NCBI RefSeq assembly: GCF_005239225.2
Contig: NC_133302.1
Location: forward strand, 7,316,001 to 7,380,000
Direction: 5' to 3'
DNA: 64,000 nucleotides
DNA from: Populus alba
Taxonomy: Eukaryota; Streptophyta; Magnoliopsida; Malpighiales; Salicaceae
Below are positions 1 through 12,514 of this stretch, piece after piece. How positions within the stretch are numbered: position 1 is the stretch's first letter; every line of letters starts with the position of its first letter. The position numbers were made by a program, and so were the translations under genes. The notes beneath the pieces are model-generated. The model saw nothing but the letters and a program-made list of their open reading frames with translations, was not told the origin of the DNA and made no database searches.

Positions 1-300
1 AAAAAAAAAGCTCCAGAAAAAAAAAAAAAAAAAAAAAAATTACAAAAAAAAAAAAAACACTACGAAGGAGAAAAAAATTATATTATAATATAATTAAAGT
101 ATAATTAAAAGGCGTGGGGAAGCTACAGTGCTTTTTTTTAGAGTTCTTTAATATTTTTTATTTTTAGCATGTTTTTAAGAAATATTAATAAAATAACATA
201 ATTAAAAAAAATATTAACAAAATAGTACAATATATATATGTCATACGACGACAAAAATAATACAGTAATAACACACACACAACTTTTTTATCTTTTTATA

Positions 301-950
301 TGGAGTTCACCAATGGGGTAATGCATTACTGTGGATAGTGGGGGGGGGGGAATCACGCGCTTTCTTTTTCTTGTTTTTTTATAGTTATAAATTATAGAAT
401 TCGGTTTATATAGTGGTTAATCTATTTAAAAATTTATTTATTTTTATGTTTTAAAAATATGTTTTTTATTTTAAATTAATATTTTTTATGCTTTCATATA
501 ATTTTGATGTATTGGTGTCAAAAATAAATTTTAAAAAATAAAAAGATATTATTTCGATGTATTTTCAAGTGAAAATACTTTGAAAAGCAATCGCTACTAT
601 AATATCAAATTAAGTTTTAAAATCTAACTTTGAGTAGCTTATAATTTGAACTAAAATTTCAAAAAAATTTCAAATTATATCTTGGGTTGACAACTAATCT
701 CAAGATGAATCCACTATTTAAATTTGGGTCGGGTGAAAATTGATTCTTGCGCATGTGTGCATGCGCGCAGGGGTTGTGAAACATTACAAAACTATATTAA
801 TCTAGTCATTTTATTGTGGTATATATTGCTTTACAAAAATATTTTTTATATTTTTAACTCTAATACAACAAAATCATTAAAAAGCTCTAAAAAATCGGAT
901 TTAATATCTTTTCAAAGCAAATATACTTTTAAAAAGCACATAAAAATGAA
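301..950. repeat. direct repeat, copy 1 (partner at 1,666-2,290)
   Basis: This matches 1,666-2,290 in the same orientation. Shared landmarks in the same order are CACTAATGGGGT-like, CTTTCTTTTTCTTGTTTTTT, AAAAGCAA and GTCATTTTATTGTGGTATAT. The copies have diverged by substitutions and indels, and an (AT)n tract expanded in copy 2. The AAAAGCAAYYRCTAC motif inside recurs at about 1,935 and in other MITE-like remnants of this window. It is probably a non-coding mobile repeat; family not assigned. Confidence 0.6.
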
Positions 951-1665
951 AGATTGATCCCACGTAAACATTAGTGATAGCTGGTGGGGTCTTTCTAGGA
1001 AGTTTTTGTTTTTTTAATAACTAAAATGATATTATTTTTAAATAAAATGATTGACTTCGGTATGACTTGATGACTCATAGATTGCCTCAATAACTTATTG
1101 ACCCAATTTCTAACTAGGTTAGATCTCGAGTTGGGTTTGAAAATTATGCTCATAATTGATATGAGATATCGGTATCATCTTAGCCTTCTAATCATGCTAT
1201 TTTAGGTTTTAAACATATGTTAAAAAAATGTTAGTTAAATGACACAATTGAAAAAAGAATTAACAAGATAATATAATTTGTACATGTTACAATTGAAAAA
1301 AACGACTTTTATAACTCATTACTATGTAGAATAATGATATTCATAAAAAATATTAAATAGGCGAAGAAAGCAGAGAAAAAAATCTCAGAAAAATATTAAA
1401 ACTTTAATTACAACATCATCAGTATTATTAAAAATAATTTAATTAAATGAATACAACAACATTAAAAAAAAGTTAATCAACAAAAAAGGTGTACTAATTT
1501 TTTTTAATCAAGGTTAGGGCTTATGACTCCCAATATACTCCCACACAATGGGAGGGAAAAACTTTTGTAGTTCAATTCACAAATTTATTTCTAAATTAAT
1601 CAATTCCGGGGTAAAAGCATGATGCTACACATATACGACTTTTTGATCCTTTTAGATCTGTTCAC

Positions 1666-2078
1666 TAATGGGGTTATGTATTACTGTGGCTATTGGGAGA
1701 AAAACTACGCGCTTTCTTTTTCTTGTTTTTTATATAGTTATAAAATTATAGTACTCGGTTGACTAGATAATCCGTCTAAGAATTCAGTTGTATTTTATAT
1801 TTTAAATTTTTTTTAAGAAAAAATTAATTTTTTTTATATTTTGAGATAATTTTAATGTGTTGATATTAAAAATAAATTTTTAAAAATAAAAAGATATTAT
1901 TTTAATGCATTTCTAAGTGAAAGACATTTTAAAAAGCAACTACTACCATGATATTAAATAATTTTAAAATCTAACTTCAATTAGCTTTTAATTTGAACTA
2001 ATATTTCAAAACAAATCAAATTATATTTTGGGTTAACCGTTAATCTTAAGATGAATCCGGGTCAGGATGGAGATTAAT

Positions 2079-2124
<46 letters not shown>

Positions 2125-2290
2125 ATTTTATTGTGGTATATAGTGCTTTATAAAAATAGTTTTTGCTTTAAAAGATATTAAAATATTTTTTTATATATAT
2201 TTTTTAATATTTAAAAAAAAACAAATTGATGTTTTTTAGATTTTTACAATTTTAAAGTGCTTATGTAAAAATTAAAAGAAAATATGAAAA
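1666..2290. repeat. direct repeat, copy 2 (partner at 301-950)
   Basis: Second copy of the repeat at 301-950, about 1.37 kb downstream in the same orientation. It contains an (AT)n microsatellite of roughly 38 bp at about 2,084-2,121 that copy 1 lacks. No coding potential was seen. Confidence 0.6.
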
Positions 2291-3189
2291 AAAAATCATT
2301 TTATTACGTTTTTAATTAAAAATAAAATTTGAAAAATATTATACATTACATTATCAAAACCACAATAAATCTATTATTCAGAGAAACAAAAGCAAGTCTA
2401 AAAAACCAACATGTGTTCACTAATCCAATGTTCTATGTATTGCTGGATTTTTCTTACTATATATTTTTTTTAATATTTAACATTACTAGTTGATGTTTTT
2501 AAAAAAATATATTAGGTGTTAAGAACATCATATTTGAATCCTCTTTTGTTCCTAAGGAAACATGTTTGGTCATGTTCCAAATCTCAGTTTTGATTTGATG
2601 ATTGAATTAGATAAGATAAATAAAATTATTTTCCTTTTTATCATGCACTATATTATAATCATAATCAATCAATGCAAAAAGAAGAATTTAACAAGATTTA
2701 TTTAATAAAATAATGAAAAGTTAAATAACAAGAACTAAGTTTAAGAAAAATTAATTTGGTGAACTAATTCAAGGTGATCTAGCCTTTCAATGACCCGAGT
2801 CTAAAGTCGATAAGATCTTTCTTCACCTTGGCATAATCTTGGTTCCTTTAAAATACTCTCAACCTAGCACTCTTGAAATTAAAGTTTGAATTTGAATGGA
2901 ATTGTACAGATAGACCATGTTGGGTTGTTATGGATCAATTCGCTTATGCTTCATATGTTGTTGTTTCTTGCATACAGAATGAATATTGGTTGTATCGCAT
3001 TCCTTTGCCATACATCATCGTCCTGTCTTTAAAGCTCATGCATCATTTGATAAAAAACTAGATATCTCATATAAGACTTCTCACTTTTCTAAAGTTTTTA
3101 TCTCTTTATTTTCTTCTACTCCCTTTCATTTTCTCAGCCAAATCTATGATTATAACCTAAAATTAACCACAAAAGTAGCTATGTTACAC

Positions 3190-4660
3190 CTTTTCCCCTT
3201 TTCATAAAAACACCTTGTCCTTAAAGTGGGGATAGGTCTTTTCAATCCATTATTTTATAACCCATATAGCTTCTTTGTTTGGTTGACCTTAGAATCATCA
3301 AAGGTGTTCCTTCTTACATCCTCATACGGTGACTCATTTTTTATGCTTCAGGATTTTCTTTAGCTCTGAATTAGGTAAGCATTCCTAAAAATAAGGTAAT
3401 TCTAAAACCAATTGCCTTGTTTTTCCAATTTTTCTATTCAATTGAGATGCATGAAAGGTGGGATGCACCTGCTATCCTTTTATAAGGTTTAAATGGTAAG
3501 CCACCTTCCCTATCATATCTTGAAATAGATTTAATAATAATTTGACTTTATTTTTCCCTCCATCTCATGCTTACCTAGTAGTATGACTAGAGTTTGAGGT
3601 AAACACAATCTTCTTTTTTAAATTCTTACTATTTTCTTTTCTTATTGGCTATGATTTTTGCATGCTTTGTGTTCTTAATATATTAAATTTAATATTTTTT
3701 TTAATATAGTGGATCTATCATTCGATGTTCTTTTACTGCTTGATTAAAAGATAACCTTGGAATTTTACTAATTAGGCTACGTGTAATGCACCCATATAGT
3801 GCCTAGAATAGAGATAGTTTGTAGGGATGAGTGGTAATTGATATTATACCACCATTCGACTATTGTTAGCCAATTATACTAGCTTTTAGGGTATCACTTG
3901 TAAAATAAAATAAAAATCTAGGATTTTGTTAGTGATTTATGTTTGTTGTCTGTCTATGAATGATTGGTCATCAACATGTGAGGACTTATTGGTGAAAAAA
4001 GAATCTACCAATCATTATATTTTCAGGCATCCCATATGATTTTATAACCTGTTGAGAATAAGTCTAGGCCATTATAGAAACTGTATATAAACGAGCCAAT
4101 GCCATAAAGTGGGCATATTTGGAGAATCTATCCACCATTACTAAGATCATATAGTACATTTAAGAAAGGTGCAGTCCATGAAAATGAATGACCATGATTT
4201 TTTTTAAGGTATGAAGGGGCTCTAATTACCTCGAAGCTTAGTGTTCCTAAGCTTGACCTTTAGACACACTTCATACTATCTAATATACTACTTTACTTCA
4301 AATTTCATGTATATCTAAAAAAACCCTCCCCTAGCTCTTCTTGGTGTCTTTTCATACCCTGAATGACCTACTGCAAGGTTGTTATGTATGTAACGCATGA
4401 TCTTAGTCTTAAGGGGACATGTTTATACAATAATAGGCCACCTTTTAATTGATGCCTCAAGACCTCTAATGCATCCCTTTTTAATTATTATAGGATGGTT
4501 TGGATTTCAGGGTATTTAGTGTAGCTTTTCTTCATACTTTTTACGTAACCTATTAAGGGAGTTGTAACTTTCTATAATTCCCTAATGGTCGTTTCCTCAG
4601 ATTCCTAGAAAGAGCATCAACAATAATTCTTTTTTATAATTAGACAATCCAATTGTCATA
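3190..4660 (-). mobile_element. degenerate Ty3/gypsy pol relic (RNase H end, integrase, chromodomain)
   Basis: Read on the minus strand, with frameshifts and stops, the order is that of chromodomain-type Ty3/gypsy pol. First comes a VDALSRN end of RNase H (about 4,640). Then an HSGYEKT-like integrase zinc-finger segment (about 4,370), VDRFSKYAHF of the catalytic core (about 4,130) and EWWYNINYHSSLQT (about 3,840). Last are HPTFHASQL (about 3,460) and a chromodomain-like end resembling FPHFKDKV (about 3,230). Each stretch is recognisable but no long frame is open, so this is an old non-functional copy. The reverse transcriptase, gag and LTRs of the same copy were not identified. The boundaries are those of recognisable homology, not of the element. 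Confidence 0.85.
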
Positions 4661-6080
4661 ACATAATTATAGGTTATTCCCCAAAATTTAATTTTTTTCC
4701 AAAATAAAAAATCAAAAAATAATAATAAAGGCTAGCAACGTGGAGAAACCAGGCTGGGAAATCAAGCTGTAGTTTTTAGAGGAAATTCAAGGCCTAATTG
4801 TACCCTATTATACCCAATAATGGAGAAAAAATACAAATTCAAGGTCAAATTAAATGAATGCTGGATGAATTTGCATAAAAATTAAGTCTAAGGACATAAT
4901 TAATTTTTTAATAAGCTAATATGATTTAATCATGAGCCAAATTAAATTTTAATTATGTTTAAGAATTAATTTAGTTCCAATTAAAGGATTTAATTAAGTA
5001 TAAGAATTTAATTATACTTTAAATGGGTCAAGTTAATTTTAATTGGGGTTTAATTAGTGAAAAATTAAGTTTTGGAGCCTAATTTGGGCTTAATTGAGAA
5101 GATTTGAATTTTAAGAGACCAAATTTAGTTTTTACCAAGTTAATTGATTGAAATTATGAGCCAAATGGCAAAAAAATTGAAGTTTTGGGGTCAATTAGGA
5201 GTTAAATTAAAGAAATTCGCAGTCGATGACCAATCTGCAAAAGGCGCCACACTTTAGGGGCTTAATTGACAAAACTGGGGGCAAATTGAAGAAATTGAAA
5301 GTTTAATGGTCAATTAGGGGTTAAATTGAAAAAATCCGAGACCAAGGAGCATATTTGTAACTCCTGGGTAAATTCCTGTATTTTTTATTTAAAAAAAATA
5401 ATAAAGAAGGGGGGGAAATATTTTTATATATATAATGGAGTGGAAATTATTATCTAATAATGTGAATGTGGACAAGGATTTAAATTGAATAAGTCAAACT
5501 TTTGGGCCAAATGGTTTAAAACAAAACAATGAAGGACTTAAATGAAAAGGGGGGAAAACTTGTAAATATAAAAACAAGTGGGGAGTGGTTTTAAGAGGGG
5601 AGTGGCCGGCTATGTTAGGGCTTGAGAGGGAAAAGAATTGAGTGAAATTTATCAAAGTTAGGAAGGGTTTGAACAAGAAAATTTCAAAAGGGAAACAAAA
5701 GATTTTTTTTTTTAAAGAGGGGAGGCATTGAGAGGAAAATAAGGGGGGAAGGAGGAAAGAAATTTGTGTGGTGATTTCAAGCTTTCCATCTCTTATTTCT
5801 TTGAATTAAAAGGTAACAAATCTCTTCCTCTCAATTAAATTGATATATTTAGTATGTTAAGATTTTATTCAATTGTATTAGTGTATAATTATGGTATGAG
5901 TTGTGAGGTTTAATGGGTTAACTTATGAAATTATGATGAATTAATGTTTTAATAAATGAAATAATAGTGGGTAATGTTTCAATTTGTGAAATTGAAGAAA
6001 AAATCATTATGGGTTCTTTTGAGGAAAGGTTTCGGCCAAGAGAAAGAAAATGTTGGATCAATAATTAATTGTTGAGTTAT
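4661..6080. other. LTR/leader-like non-coding DNA
   Basis: No gene seen. Between about 4,780 and 5,350, variants of 'TTAGGGGTTAAATTGAA' recur many times, a texture I associate with long LTRs of plant gypsy elements. A purine-rich leader-like stretch follows (5,700-5,770). Assignment to a retrotransposon LTR or leader is an inference, and no TG...CA boundary was found. Confidence 0.4.
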
Positions 6081-6735
6081 GTGGTAATATTGATGATGAA
6101 GGAGTTATATTAGGGATGAGTTAATATTGTTGAGTGATAATTAAATGAATTATGTGATAATATTGATGATGAAGAAATAATATTAGTGATGAGTTAATAT
6201 TGTTGAATGATAATTAAATGAGTTATGTGGTAATATTGATGAGGAAGGAATTATATTAGTGATGAGTTAATATTGTTGTTTAATAGATAAATAAATTATG
6301 TGATAATATTGATGATGAAGAAATTATATTAGTGATGTTAGTTGTTTGATAGTTAAATGAATTATGTGATAATATTGATGATGAAGAAATTATATGAGTG
6401 ATGAGCTAATATTGTTGTTTTATAGTTAAATAAATTATGTGATAATATTGATGATGAAGAAATTATATTAGTGATGAGTTAATATTGTTGAGTGATAATT
6501 AAATGAGTCATGAGGTAATATTGATGATAAAAAAATTATGTTAGTGATGAGTTGATATTATTGTTGAAAATTAAATGAATTTTGTGGTGAAGTGTTGATG
6601 AAATAATTAAATTAGCAATGAGTTGTTTTGCTGGTTTGATAAATAAAGTGGTTATGTGGTGATGTTATTGATGAAATAATTAAATTGATGACAAGTTGAT
6701 TTTGTTGAAATAAATTTTAATTGGTAATGAAATGA
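6081..6735. repeat. 73-bp minisatellite, about 9 copies
   Basis: A unit beginning GTGRTAATATTGATGATGAA recurs at 6,081, 6,154, 6,227, 6,300, 6,366, 6,439, 6,512, 6,584 and 6,656. The spacing is 73, 73, 73, 73, 66, 73, 73, 72 and 72. The last two copies are the most diverged. No long open frame spans the array. It lies between LTR-like segments and may be an internal tandem repeat of a retrotransposon. Confidence 0.85.
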
Positions 6736-6937
6736 ACATGCAGGAGTAGACGAGGCTACAGGAACCACTCAGGAGACAGGTTCAGCTAGCAGGACGCAAA
6801 CACCAGATAGGTGTTTAATATTTCGAATATTTTTTCTTTCTCTGAACTTTAGATATTTAAATTTTCTCTCGATCAATGAAATTTTATGTGGAATGCTAGT
6901 AGATTTTCCCACGATAAATTATTTTAAAATGGAATAC
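6736..6937. other. short non-repeated spacer between two minisatellites
   Basis: Contains a small GC-richer patch (about 6,750-6,810) and then AT-rich DNA. No gene recognised. Confidence 0.4.
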
Positions 6938-7121
6938 TGGTGCCCTGTTAATGGGCAGTTGATGACCAGTTATCCTGGTATGGAACTGGTGCCCTGTGAA
7001 TGGGCAGTTGATGACCAATTATCCTGGTATGAAATTGGTGCCTTGTGAATGGGCAGCTGGTGGACCAGGTATCCTGGTATGGAACTAGTGCTGGTAGTCC
7101 AGCTGTACTGGTTTGGAACTG
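6938..7121. repeat. 49-bp tandem repeat, 3.5 copies
   Basis: Units beginning TGGTGCCCTG start at 6,938, 6,987 and 7,036, with a degenerate partial copy from 7,086. Each unit holds GGGCAG, a 'TGATGACCAG'-like core and ATCCTGGTATG. Copies 1 and 2 are nearly identical. The unit is GC-richer than its surroundings. An open frame on the minus strand across it is incidental. Confidence 0.85.
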
Positions 7122-7840
7122 AAGTTCTATAATGTGGACATATTTAAATTTTGGATTATTGATTTGAGAATAGTACTTGGAAGATGATAGTAAATGTGGA
7201 AATTTTGTGAGTAAATAATGCATATATTTATATGTTATTACAAATGTAAATGCTCTAATTAATCATGATTATCTTTTAAATCATTATGCAGATTCATCTC
7301 AATATCACGCCTCCTAGTAGTTTTAGAGTTTACTTCTTTTACCAGTAAATTTTTTGGATATGTAAATTATTGATAATAACATTACTATCTGTATATTTTG
7401 AAGATTACAATGTTGGGTATGTATGAATTTAAATGGACTAGCTTATTTAACTTGTACTCTATTATATAAATATTTTCTAATTATGATGGTGATATATATA
7501 AAAAGCATGTAGTTAATATCATTTGTGATAAACTGTACTTAAAAGATTATATTAAATCCATAATCTATGGTTTGTGTTTCATGGTTAAGATAATTATTTC
7601 TTCATTTTAGCAAAATAATTGTTCATTGAGTTGATATGTTAGAGAAAGTGAAATATTGTTGATTAAGATATGTTGGAGTATAATAAGAACATTGAATTGT
7701 GGAAATGGTTGAATAGGGACTAATGTTGATTTTGTCGATAACTTGAGACAAGCTAAATTAGGGAAAACTCTGCCAAAATTTTTGAAAAAAAAAAATCATC
7801 ATGAATTTTCTTAATATATTGCTGGAAAATTTATTGGGGT
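7122..7840. other. AT-rich gene-free stretch
   Basis: No gene, RNA or defined repeat recognised. Confidence 0.4.
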
Positions 7841-8770
7841 TGTTACATTATTGCAATAGGCGTGTAACTTTGGGGTTTCAATTAAAGTTCATTAGGGGCT
7901 TAATTGCATTAATTCCAAATTTTAGGTCAATTAGGGGTTTCATTAAAACAGAGGACATCATTAAACTTCGGCAAAATCCCTATTCAAACGCAAAACAACG
8001 CCGTTTTGAGTATTAAAAAAAAATGAAGACCAAACGTCGCGTCGTCTGGTCACTATTCATTGTCTTCTTCTTTTACCCGAAAAAAACTACATGGGTACCA
8101 ATTTACAGGTGCATTTAATGCACCTAATATCCACCAAATTTAACCAAACTTGCACGAAAATGATCCTCTACAGTTTCTCTACAGCGCCATGTGAATAGAT
8201 CAATCTGAATGACAATCCATCAACGCCAGCGCCGACTTAAACATGATAAGTCAGGCAGCTTTTTCTTCAGATTTGACAGTGCACCATGCCTACTTATAGC
8301 CAACGGTTGGGATCCTTCCCAACTGAATCAAGGGCTGCAATTTTACCCCGGTATAGACGAGATTGCCCCCTTCCACCGCTTATAAATAGAGGCGGAGTTG
8401 ATGGCTTGAAAGAGGAGAAAATTGGGTCCAAAAATCACAAAAAAAAAAAAAAAAACCATCTTCTCTCTAGTTTTGTTTCCTGCAACGAGTCTTCTCTCTT
8501 TTTTCTTTCTCTGCCGTGGCCTTCAGCCACCACCACCCTCATCACCGGTTTTCCCAACATTGGCTCCACCTTAGGAAGCCACCTACCGACCATCTAGAGC
8601 CACCATGAACCTTTCTCTCTCCTCTCTACAGCTACTCCCATTTTCTTCTTCTCTACTTCCTCTGCCACCGGCCACCATCACCTCAGTCAAAGCCTCCTGA
8701 GCCACTGGCCAAACATCCCAGTATGATCATAGACCCTCAGCACCTTAGGTGGTTCCCTCCATTATCTAGG
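7841..8770 (+). mobile_element. LTR-like segment with TATA box
   Basis: Starts near TGTTACATTATTGCAATAGG and again has the 'TTAGGGGYTTAATTG' texture seen at 5,200-5,350. A good TATA box (TTATAAATAGAGGC, about 8,379) is followed by a transcribed-looking pyrimidine-rich stretch with a poly-A run (about 8,440). This resembles the U3/R part of a long plant LTR. No partner LTR or precise ends were found. The 103-codon frame across it has no family resemblance. Confidence 0.4.
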
Positions 8771-9412
8771 TCGGCCCGACCCACATGTTTAATAATATTT
8801 AATCAATATATAATATAATATTATATATTTATTTTTAAAAAATAAACAAAAAAATCCAAAACAAATTCAAAAATCATTTCAAAAAAATTGTGATTTTCTC
8901 AAATAGTTTTCTACCAATTTTGCATAATATCGGGTTGTATATTTACACTATAAAATACAAATCCGGTATTAAAATACCCAGTTTTCTCTAAAATATTTCA
9001 AAAAAAAATTCTCAAAAACTTTTCCATTAATTTCCTCTTTTAAAAAAAATATTTTGTTTTCATGCATGCGGCTAAATCCTAAAAATTTTCCAAGCATATT
9101 TTCATTAAAAGATTGCATCTTTCTCGTGTTTTGAAAATTAAAAATGGATATGGTAACCAGTTTATGATTATCCATTAAGATTTGATCAACATGTCAAAAC
9201 TCTTTTTCCAATCTTTTTTTAGGATCAAGATGTAGACTTTAATAGTTAGGAAAATGGATTTTAACTAGGTTGGTTAGTTACCAACTCCAATAATCCTCAA
9301 TAATCTTTTTATTTTTTGACTTCTGATAATAAGGATAGCGATAAGCCCTTAATCTATTCAACATTTTATTATTTTACTTAGATTATAATTTATCAGGTTT
9401 TCACATGTATGA
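8771..9412. other. gene-free stretch upstream of copia relic
   Basis: AT-rich with no recognised gene. Part may be decayed copia sequence upstream of the recognisable RNase H region. Confidence 0.35.
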
Positions 9413-9923
9413 CTTCCCGCAAACCCGTTGATACTCCATTCTCTCCTTCAAAAGTTACTATACTGTAGGATAATTCATTTTCTGATCCTACATGATTTCA
9501 TCATATCGTGGGTTCTCTTTAGTATCTTACCTTCACCCGCCCAGATATTTGTTTTACTGTTAACAAAGTCTGTCAGTTTATACATGCTCCTACAGATTCT
9601 TATTGGGTCGTCGTCAAACATATTCTACACTACCTTAAATGTACAACATCTTATAGTTTCCTTATCACTCAAGGTTCCTCATTTGCTCTATATGGTTTTA
9701 CATATGTAGATTGGGCTGGTAGTATTGATGATCGCAAGTCTACGAATAGCTACCTTGTCTTCTTTGGTCAGACACCAATTTCATGAAAATTCGGCAAGCA
9801 ACGCACAGTTGCTCGCTCCTCTACTAAGGCTGAGTATAAAGCCTTAGCAGATGGTACTGCTGAGATCATTTGGCTTCAATACTTGTTAACATATCTGCAG
9901 GTTCCCCCCGTCTCTACTCCTAC

Positions 9924-10042
9924 TGACACGACCAAAAGATTGATGTCTTCTTCCAAGTGTAGGAGTGTCAAAGTAATAAATAACCCGGCAAGACCAGGGT
10001 CGAACCATAGAGAGGTTAATTGTATAAATTATAAATAACAAG

Positions 10043-10074
<32 letters not shown>

Positions 10075-11773
10075 AATAACAATAATAGCAATAATAGTAA
10101 TAGTAATAATAATAGTAATAGTAATAACAATAATAATAATAATAATACTCAGTATGTGGCGTTGTTATACCTGAGAATGATCTAAAAGATTGGGTCATAG
10201 GTTTCCAGCCTATATACTGAGTTTATGAAAAGATCAAAGAGATATATTATATAATATAAACAGAATGTAAATAATAATAATAATAATAATAATAGTAATA
10301 ATAGTAGTGGTAGTAGTAGTAGTAGTAAAAGAAAAAGATGAAGAAATTAATGAGAACTTTGAGATGAAAGATTAATTTAAGGATTAAACAATGATAAAAA
10401 CAAATGTCAAGGTTAGAGGATCCACCAATGGTATTTCAAACAAGTATAATATAAACTCTTATTACTCAATTTGGAAACCACACATGAAGGAGGTTCCAAT
10501 CAGATGATTTGTTATTAATAGCTCATTATAAATTATTAACATGATCATATTAATTACCTTATTTACATGACACCAAACTTTTAAATATTGTCAAGAATTC
10601 ATGATGTTAACTGATGTTAACAACAAATCAAGTTCCTTTCATAGCCCAGGTGTAGGTAATACCATACGGTTGGGCTATGAGAGTGCCAAACATTTATTGT
10701 ACCAAGTGTTATACAATACAAATCTAGATTAACCATTTAACAAGCAAGGTATTAAGAATTAGTAAGATAAAAAGATAAGACATGTTAATATTAAACATTA
10801 AGGTCCATGTTGAGTTTACACTATAATTATTCTTACACCATTAGTGTAACCTTTTCACCTTGACATAATAAACTTAGCTAAACATAATAAAGAAGAGAAA
10901 CATAAATAAACAAAACAAGAACATAAAGAAAATACAAGTTAACTAAGTAAAGGAAAGGAAATGAAAAGCATAAATAAGATATTAATGAAAGCAAAACTTA
11001 AAAATTACAAAACAAAATATAAAGAGAGAAAATAAAGAGCATGAACTTGATCTGAACAACCAAGCCCCCAAATACATGGCAAATCCCTCCTTTTATAGGC
11101 CAAAATTCGGAATTATTGATTTGATGACTAATTGTTGAGTGGGTGGCCAACTCTTGACTTTGTGAAAATCTTTATCTTCTTGTCTGAATAAAATGAAAAT
11201 GCTAGCATCAGAACTGGGTCCACTTGAAAACATGAAAGTTGCAGGAAATTTTCTTAACAAATCTGTGTAAAAAATTGAGGTCATTTGGACTTCTAGAATT
11301 CCAAATATAGGCCAAACACGGAACAATGTTCGTGCTGCAGGACAGATTCAGACTTCTCTGTTGTTGCTATAATTTGGACTTGAAAACGACCTTTTTAGAT
11401 CTTGATGAAAACATGAAAGTTGTAGGCCTATGTCTTACTGAATCTATGTAAAAATTTGAGATCATTTGAATATCTAGAACTCGAGATATGACCCAATTAC
11501 CGAACAGTATTTCAGTTTGGACTGCACCAACATCTCTTTTCTAAGTTTCACCCTCTCTTTATCTTCATAAATTTCAGTAGTTGAATTCATCAATCAATCC
11601 TTTGATTTATATGATAGGCCTGCATTTAAGATGAACATTTACCATATATTAGGGCATTTTATAGTATTAGACTTGTTATTATAAAACATGCTTTAGTTAA
11701 GGAGTTATTGATACTTTAAGTGCAAAATGATGATATAAAACCTTGATAAATATGCACTTTTAAGTACTAATCA
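9924..11773. mobile_element. 1,850-bp solo-LTR-like insertion
   Basis: The insert begins TGACACGACC and ends AGTACTAATCA. It is flanked by the 5-bp direct repeat CCTAC (9,919-9,923 and 11,774-11,778). TG...CA ends plus a 5-bp target duplication fit an LTR retrotransposon product. No internal LTR pair, primer-binding site or polyprotein is visible, so a solo LTR is the simplest reading. It contains trinucleotide repeats and two diverged internal copies of about 150 bp (from about 11,180 and 11,370), each with AAAACATGAAAGTTG and a 'CTAGAAYTCSARATA'-like core. No gene is carried. Confidence 0.85.
10045..10330. repeat. compound trinucleotide microsatellite (CAA/TAA/TAG)
   Basis: Runs of CAA, AAT and TAG trinucleotides at about 10,045-10,146 and again at about 10,270-10,327, inside the solo-LTR-like insertion. 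A tyrosine-rich minus-strand frame over it is an artefact of the repeat. Confidence 0.85.
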
Positions 11774-12021
11774 CCTACCATTTGGTGTAATAACCTTGGC
11801 ACCAACTATCTCTCAGCGAATTCTATTTTTCATGCTCGTACTAAGCATGTTAAAGTAGATTATCACTTTGTCCATGACTGGGCTATGAAGAAAAAGATTC
11901 AAATTCAGTTTATTCCCTCTCAGGATCAATTTCCAGATGTCTTCACCAAACCGCTTTTTACTGCGTCTTTTACTGCTTTTCGATGCAAGCTTCGGGTCGA
12001 TCCTCCACCCTTAACTTGAAG

Positions 12022-12174
12022 AGACATATTATAAAATGTATAGCATGTATATGTGTGTGTGTGTGGCACGACAGTAGCAGTAGAAATCTCAACGGAATAA
12101 AGAATTAATGTAGGGTATTTCAATGTTGAGATTTCTATAATTATTGTCGTGTTCTCCCCATAACTTGAAGAGGC

Positions 12175-12229
<55 letters not shown>

Positions 12230-12479
12230 GGGGGGGGGCATGACAGTCGTAGAAATCTTAACGGAATAAAGAATTAATGTAGGGTATTTCAATGTTGAAA
12301 TTTCTATAATTATTGTCGTGTTCTCCCCCTAGCTTGAAGAGGCATATTATAGCATGTGTGTGTGTGTGGCACGACAATAACCATAGAAATCTCAACGAAA
12401 TAAAGAATTAATGTAGGGTATTTCAATGTTGAGATTTCTATAATTATTGTCGTGTTCTCCCCATAACTTGAAGAGGCAC

Positions 12480-12514
<35 letters not shown>

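Larger units (their letters stand above)
1..2870. other. AT-rich gene-free stretch
   Basis: I see no coding region here. The sequence is AT-rich with poly-A and poly-T runs, an (AT)n run at about 2,084-2,121 and a G10 run near 341-352. Short open frames (724-957, 2,873-3,061) have no family resemblance. Two related direct repeats, listed separately, take up much of it. Confidence 0.6.
9413..12021 (+). mobile_element. Ty1/copia pol C-terminus (RT end-RNase H), interrupted
   Basis: The plus-strand frame reads KPVDTPFSPSKV, SDPT, GSL*YLTFTRPDICF, DWAGSIDDRKSTNSYLVFF and RSSTKAEYKALA. After an insertion it resumes with IWCNNLGTNYLSAN, FHARTKHVKVDYHF and FTKPL, and ends in a stop at 12,021. These are hallmarks of the Ty1/copia reverse transcriptase end and RNase H. 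Several in-frame stops show the copy is dead. Removing 9,924-11,773 and one copy of CCTAC restores ...TPTIWCNN... in one frame, so the insertion came after this frame was laid down. Gag, integrase and most of RT are absent. Confidence 0.9.

Noticed and set aside
6081..6735. Regularly spaced repeats that could suggest a CRISPR array
   Set aside because: The whole 73-bp unit repeats with no unique spacers, and the DNA is plant nuclear.
8286..8597. 103-codon plus-strand frame after a TATA box
   Set aside because: It lies in LTR-like DNA with a poly-A (poly-Lys) run and no domain; the TATA box is better explained as an LTR promoter.
10016..10198. Tyrosine/cysteine-rich minus-strand open frame
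   Set aside because: It is a direct translation of CAA/TAA trinucleotide repeats inside the solo-LTR-like insertion.
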